From positions 21,890-31,298 of the forward strand of contig MFGW01000138.1 in NCBI GenBank assembly GCA_001780385.1: a DNA stretch of 9,409 nucleotides, read 5' to 3'. Below are positions 6,066 to 9,409 of the stretch, piece by piece. Within the stretch, counting starts at the first letter, position 1, and the number at the start of each line of letters is the position of its first letter. The position numbers and the translations under genes are program-made. The notes beneath the pieces were generated by a model that did no database searches, was not told the DNA's origin, and saw nothing but the letters and a program-made list of their open reading frames with translations. The DNA is from Candidatus Fischerbacteria bacterium RBG_13_37_8 (GTDB taxonomy: Bacteria; Acidobacteriota; HRBIN11; MFGW01).

Positions 6066-6160
6066 TGTTTTTTCTTAATTGAATATTTTTCAAATATAGT
6101 ATGTTTTCTTAGCAATTCACTTAATTGTGATATGGTAATCTTTGCCAGTCAATAAGGCTG

Positions 6161-6170
6161 GAAAGGAGGA
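6161..6170 (+). promoter_or_regulatory. Ribosome binding site deciding the RitA start
   Basis: GAAAGGAGGA lies 4 nt before the ATG at 6175. It selects this start over an in-frame ATG-less extension reaching 6142. The 110 bp between the left repeat and this site is very AT-rich; no clear -35/-10 pair stands out. Confidence 0.7.
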
Positions 6171-6174
6171 TACC

Positions 6175-7431
6175 ATGATAGAAAAACATGTCAAAAAGCC
6201 TATAGTAGTGAACAGCATAGAAAACACATCTTTCAGATCATCTATAGAGGGCTTTTCTGAGTATTTAAACAAAAACGGATATTCAAATCGCAGTTTAAAT
6301 GATTACTTGCGAGTCATCAATCATTTTTGCTATTGGCTCAATGCAGAGAATATTGCTCTATGTACCATTAATACAGATACAGTAAACGTATTCTTGTATG
6401 ATCATTTCAAAAAATGTTGTTGTCCCATTCCTAAAGGAAAACCAATCCGAATATGTAGCATTGCATTGAAGCATTTTTTAAAGATGCTTCAAGAAGTTAA
6501 TATAATAGTTCCTCCTGAAAAATCTCATTCTCTTTCTTGCGCGGATAAAATAATGTGCGAATTCAGGACATATTTAGAAAATGTTAATGGAGTTATGGCA
6601 AGCACTATGCATTTATATTCGAGGCATATTAAAAAGTTTCTCCAACAACAGTATGAAAATGATATGATTGAATTCCAGCAATTAACCATAGATGAAGTAA
6701 GGGAATATGTATGTAATAAAGCTAAAAGATATAAGCCAAAAACCAGCAAGGTATTATCAACATCACTGAGAGCATTTTTTCGATTTTTATTAATGACAAA
6801 TCGCATACTACATCCTCTCCATGATGCCGTACCTTCAGTTGCCTACAGAAGGCTTTCAACAATTCCTAAATATCTTACCGGAGATCAATTCGAAATTTTA
6901 TTATCGTCATTTAATGTATCCAGTCCCATCGGCCTGCGTAATAAAGCAATGGCTCTTTTAATGGCTCGGTTAGGATTACGTTCTCATGAAGCAGTTCAGA
7001 TTACTATTGAAGATATTAATTGGCGAGAAGCAACAATTACGATTAAGAAAAATAAGTCCCGACGCACATTGTATTTACCACTAACAAAAGAAATAGGGGA
7101 TATTGTTGCTTTATATCTTCAGAAAGGACGGCCTTATACAGAAGAACGTCGCATATTCGTGACTCATGCTCTGCCTAAAGGAAAGCCATTACCTGAAAGA
7201 GGCTTACAAGCAGCTATCAGAGAAGCATTCAAGCATTGCAAGCTAGAAGTACCATCAAATGGAACTCATATGCTACGACATACTCTTGCTACCCAATTAT
7301 TGCAAAAAGGCGCTCGGTTAAAAGAGATAGCTGATATATTAGATCATTGCAGCATAGATACTACTTTCATTTATACTAAAGTTAATCTAAAACAACTTGA
7401 TCAAGTAACGCTGTCATGGCCGGAGGTGTAA
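6175..7431 (+). CDS. ritA: RIT tyrosine recombinase A
   Basis: A 418-aa recombinase and the first of the trio. Two SAM-like core-binding segments appear (about residues 24-110 and 125-215), which accounts for its length. The catalytic domain holds Arg269 (LGLRSHE), Lys294 (KNKSRR), His365-x-x-Arg368 (HMLRHTLATQLL), His391 (ILDHCS) and Tyr400 (FIYTKV), so the set is complete. The start at 6175 follows a strong AAAGGAGGA. The stop is only 2 bp before the RitB ATG, and the RitB ribosome binding site lies inside the RitA coding end, implying coupled translation. It would act with the other two recombinases on the terminal repeats. The symbol reflects position in the trio and was not confirmed by database match. 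Confidence 0.85.
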   Translation: MIEKHVKKPIVVNSIENTSFRSSIEGFSEYLNKNGYSNRSLNDYLRVINHFCYWLNAENIALCTINTDTVNVFLYDHFKKCCCPIPKGKPIRICSIALKHFLKMLQEVNIIVPPEKSHSLSCADKIMCEFRTYLENVNGVMASTMHLYSRHIKKFLQQQYENDMIEFQQLTIDEVREYVCNKAKRYKPKTSKVLSTSLRAFFRFLLMTNRILHPLHDAVPSVAYRRLSTIPKYLTGDQFEILLSSFNVSSPIGLRNKAMALLMARLGLRSHEAVQITIEDINWREATITIKKNKSRRTLYLPLTKEIGDIVALYLQKGRPYTEERRIFVTHALPKGKPLPERGLQAAIREAFKHCKLEVPSNGTHMLRHTLATQLLQKGARLKEIADILDHCSIDTTFIYTKVNLKQLDQVTLSWPEV

Positions 7432-7673
7432 TCATGAAATATAAAACACTTCTTGAAGCTGCAGAAGATTACCTTAGATACCGTAGGCAATTAGGATTTG
7501 CATTGCGTATCGAGGGTTATCAACTCTGCAAATTTGCTCAATATGCAGACGCGCAAGGTCATAAAGGACCAATCACTATTGAACTGGCTTTATAATGGGC
7601 TAAATTATCTCCAGATTGCCACCCTATCTCATGCGCTCGTCGGCTGGATATTATTAGGCGCTTTGCCAAGCAT

Positions 7674-8381
7674 ATGAAGCTGTTCATTCCAGAAACACAA
7701 ATTCCGCCAGAAGGAATATTAGGTCCGTCCTATCGGCGTATTACCCCACACATCTATTCTCCAGAAGAAATTGTTGCTCTTATGAAAGCTGCAGGAAATC
7801 TTACTCCTTTAAATGGCCTTCGTCCGCATACCTACAGCACACTTTTTGGCTTACTAACCTCCACTGGAATGCGTATCTCAGAATGTCTTCGTCTGTCAAA
7901 CTATGATATTAATTTAAGCTCCGGAATAATCACTATTGTACAGACCAAATATCATAAATCAAGAATAATACCTGTACATTCAACAACGATAAAAGCGCTA
8001 CAATCCTATATAAACAAAAGGAATATGAGGTACCCTATGCCCGGGACAGATGCTTTTTTTCTCACAGAAAAAGGCACTTCTTTAAAATATCATAAAGTAT
8101 TGATGACTTTTAGAGATATTGTATTTAAGCTTGGATGGCGCAGTAAAATCGGAGATCGAGGTCCAAGAATTCATGACCTGCGCCATACATTTGTGGTGCG
8201 AAAATACCTTGAATGGTATCGCAAAGATGAAGATGTACACAAAAAAGTACCGTATCTTTCCACTTATCTTGGACATGTAAATGTATCCGATACATATTGG
8301 TATCTCACCGCTATTCCTGAACTTATGGCTATTGTTGCATTACGCTTTGAAAATTTTGCTATGGAGGTGCATAATGTCTAA
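7674..8381 (+). CDS. RitB C-terminal catalytic fragment (possible restart)
   Basis: This 235-residue frame is what a gene caller would report downstream of the premature stop. It has the whole catalytic domain: Arg67 (TGMRISE), Lys92 or Lys95 (TKYHKSR), His167-x-x-Arg170 (HDLRHTFVVRKYL), His201 (YLGHVN) and Tyr208 or Tyr210 (DTYWYL). It lacks most of the N-terminal core-binding domain needed to clamp DNA. No Shine-Dalgarno lies before the ATG at 7674, so translation would need reinitiation. A functional protein is doubtful. Confidence 0.55.
   Translation: MKLFIPETQIPPEGILGPSYRRITPHIYSPEEIVALMKAAGNLTPLNGLRPHTYSTLFGLLTSTGMRISECLRLSNYDINLSSGIITIVQTKYHKSRIIPVHSTTIKALQSYINKRNMRYPMPGTDAFFLTEKGTSLKYHKVLMTFRDIVFKLGWRSKIGDRGPRIHDLRHTFVVRKYLEWYRKDEDVHKKVPYLSTYLGHVNVSDTYWYLTAIPELMAIVALRFENFAMEVHNV
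8363..8369 (+). promoter_or_regulatory. Ribosome binding site deciding the RitC start
   Basis: GGAGGTG lies 4 nt before the ATG at 8374, inside the end of RitB. The same motif precedes RitB at 7422-7428. It rules out the upstream in-frame start at 8281. Confidence 0.7.
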
Positions 8382-9369
8382 TCTATCTTTCGCTAAAATA
8401 GTGCAGGACTTTTTCCTTAACAGATTGATAAATCAAAAAAACGTAAGTCCTCAAACAATATCTTCCTATCGTGATACTATTCGATTGCTACTTCATTATC
8501 TCTATTGTCAAAATAAAAAAGCGCCTAGCTGTTTAACAATAGCTGATATTGATGCATCAGTAATTCTAAAATTCCTGAATTATCTTGAGAAGGAACGGAA
8601 TAATTCCATTACAAGCAGAAATGCAAGACTATCCGCTATTCGTTCATTATTTCGTTATGCATCTTTCATTCAACCTGAATCTATGGAAATAATTCAAAAA
8701 GTACTTGCCATCCCTATGAAGCGTTCTAATCGCCTGCAAGTTCTTCATCTTACGAAAGAAGAAATAGAATCTATTATTAATGCTCCTGATTCATCCTCCT
8801 GGAGTGGAATGAGAGATCGTACAATGTTTATGACATTTTATAATATTGGAGCAAGAGTATCAGAAATTATAGCATTGAGGATTAGCCATGTCTCGATCGG
8901 CAAGAATTCGTATGCCAGAATACAAGGAAAAGGAAGAAAAGAAAGAATTATTCCATTATGGAAATCTACAGCACATATGATTAAAACATGGATAAAATAC
9001 TTGGGTAGTAACCACGATAATTACCTTTTTCCCAATAATCAGGGAAACCCTTTGACCCGGCAGGGTGTAAAATACCGCCTTCGACTCGCAAAAAATATCG
9101 CAGAACGAAATTGCCCTTCATTAAAAAACAAAAAAGTTTGTCCGCATATCCTGAGGCATACCACTGCTATGCATTTATTGCAATCCGGTATTGATATTAG
9201 TTTAATAGCTTTATGGCTTGGACATGAAAGTCCCTTAACAACACATATTTATCTACAGGCTGATATCGTAATGAAAGAGAGTATTTTAAAAAAACTTGAC
9301 CCTCCTGCTTCAAAATATATTCGCTATAGGGCTAATGATTCACTATTGCAATTCCTTGAAAAGCTATAA
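8374..9369 (+). CDS. ritC: RIT tyrosine recombinase C
   Basis: A 331-aa XerD-like recombinase and the last of the trio. The N-terminal SAM-like domain covers about residues 5-110 (NVSPQTISSYRDTIRLLLHY; SITSRNARLSAIRSLFRYAS). Catalytic residues are Arg161 (GARVSE), Lys186 (QGKGRKER), His258-x-x-Arg261 (HILRHTTAMHLL), His284 (WLGHES) and Tyr293 (THIYLQAD), with nothing missing. The start at 8374 is set by GGAGGTG and overlaps the RitB stop by 8 bp. Only about 5 bp separate the stop from the right terminal repeat, and the repeat comparison reaches into the last codon. It looks intact. Confidence 0.88.
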   Translation: MSNLSFAKIVQDFFLNRLINQKNVSPQTISSYRDTIRLLLHYLYCQNKKAPSCLTIADIDASVILKFLNYLEKERNNSITSRNARLSAIRSLFRYASFIQPESMEIIQKVLAIPMKRSNRLQVLHLTKEEIESIINAPDSSSWSGMRDRTMFMTFYNIGARVSEIIALRISHVSIGKNSYARIQGKGRKERIIPLWKSTAHMIKTWIKYLGSNHDNYLFPNNQGNPLTRQGVKYRLRLAKNIAERNCPSLKNKKVCPHILRHTTAMHLLQSGIDISLIALWLGHESPLTTHIYLQADIVMKESILKKLDPPASKYIRYRANDSLLQFLEKL

Positions 9370-9409
9370 TTATTATGTAAAGCTGAGTCACGCTTGAATC
9401 TTGATGAGA
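9366..9409 (-). repeat. Right inverted terminal repeat of the RIT element (truncated)
   Basis: This is the inverted partner of 6022-6065 (41/44). It begins at the RitC stop and runs to the last base of the window, so its outer end is not visible. If it mirrors the left end, the next about 32 bp should close with CTTTACATAATA. Confidence 0.85.

Larger units (their letters stand above)
7434..8381 (+). pseudogene. ritB: RIT tyrosine recombinase B, split by an in-frame stop
   Basis: The full frame runs 315 codons from an ATG 2 bp after RitA, preceded by GGAGGTG (7422-7428). It is broken only by TAA at codon 54 (7593-7595). The residues before it (YLRYRRQLGFALRIEGYQL ... ITIELAL) and after it (WAKLSPDCHPISCARRLDIIRRFA) join into one normal core-binding domain, so a single base change, most likely CAA to TAA, explains the break. 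The window uses TAA as a normal stop elsewhere, so recoding is unlikely. An error in the sequence is possible. The frame ends by overlapping RitC by 8 bp. Confidence 0.75.
5990..9409 (+). mobile_element. RIT (recombinase-in-trio) element, right end beyond window
   Basis: Three adjacent, differently typed tyrosine recombinase genes are bracketed by imperfect inverted repeats (6022-6065 and 9366-9409). This matches the established RIT layout. A further inverted copy of the inner 12 bp lies at 5990-6001, so the left terminal structure probably runs 5990-6065. The matching right end should extend about 30 bp past the window. No cargo gene is present between the ends. The middle gene is interrupted, so autonomous mobility is doubtful. 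Confidence 0.8.

Noticed and set aside
7593..7595. TAA read as a sense codon
   Set aside because: Several other genes in the window end at TAA in expected places, so reassignment is unlikely.
6175..9369. Tn554-type transposon
   Set aside because: Tn554 has two tyrosine recombinases plus an unrelated TnpC; here all three genes are tyrosine recombinases and the ends are inverted repeats.

Overview
The window is bacterial accessory DNA crowded with mobile elements and partly decayed genes. It holds two HUH-type DNA transposases (an IS200-like RAYT and an IS91-like enzyme) and four tyrosine recombinases (one paired with the IS91 transposase, three forming a trio). The coding style is Gram-negative-like: strong AGGAGG ribosome binding sites, short overlaps and TAA/TAG/TGA stops. 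The DNA is AT-rich, most clearly in the trio. No gene fixes the phylum. RAYT with palindromic repeats, VIT/vWA plus MerR, and RIT-type trios would fit an anammox planctomycete or a deltaproteobacterium-like genome, but that is only a guess.

Left end (1-760, plus strand): the 3' part of a RAYT gene runs straight into a 23-bp tandem array, and its stop codon lies inside the first repeat. Next come a near-consensus sigma-70-type promoter (406-434), a 56-aa charged small protein, and a 20-codon remnant overlapping it. This looks like a decayed two-gene module.

Minus-strand block (3288 down to 758): a MerR-type regulator overlaps a VIT/von Willebrand A gene, which runs into a stand-alone Rnl2-like RNA ligase. 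The VIT/vWA gene is damaged. The middle of its vWA domain is missing in frame, and a C-terminal remnant continues in another frame, ending exactly on the ligase start codon.

IS91-like unit (about 3421-5987, plus strand): a complete tyrosine recombinase lies 7 bp upstream of a complete Y2 HUH transposase. Downstream is about 300 bp of non-coding DNA, then a perfect 12-bp inverted repeat and a GTTC tetranucleotide. This is a plausible origin end.

RIT-like unit (about 5990 to beyond 9409, plus strand): three consecutive, translationally coupled tyrosine recombinases of different types, each with the full R-K-HxxR-H-Y set. They are bracketed by 44-bp imperfect inverted terminal repeats (41/44 identical). 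This is the layout of a recombinase-in-trio (RIT) element. The middle gene carries an in-frame TAA at codon 54, so this copy may be inactive or may depend on a shortened product. The left end of the RIT lies within a few bases of the inferred IS91 end, so the two elements abut.
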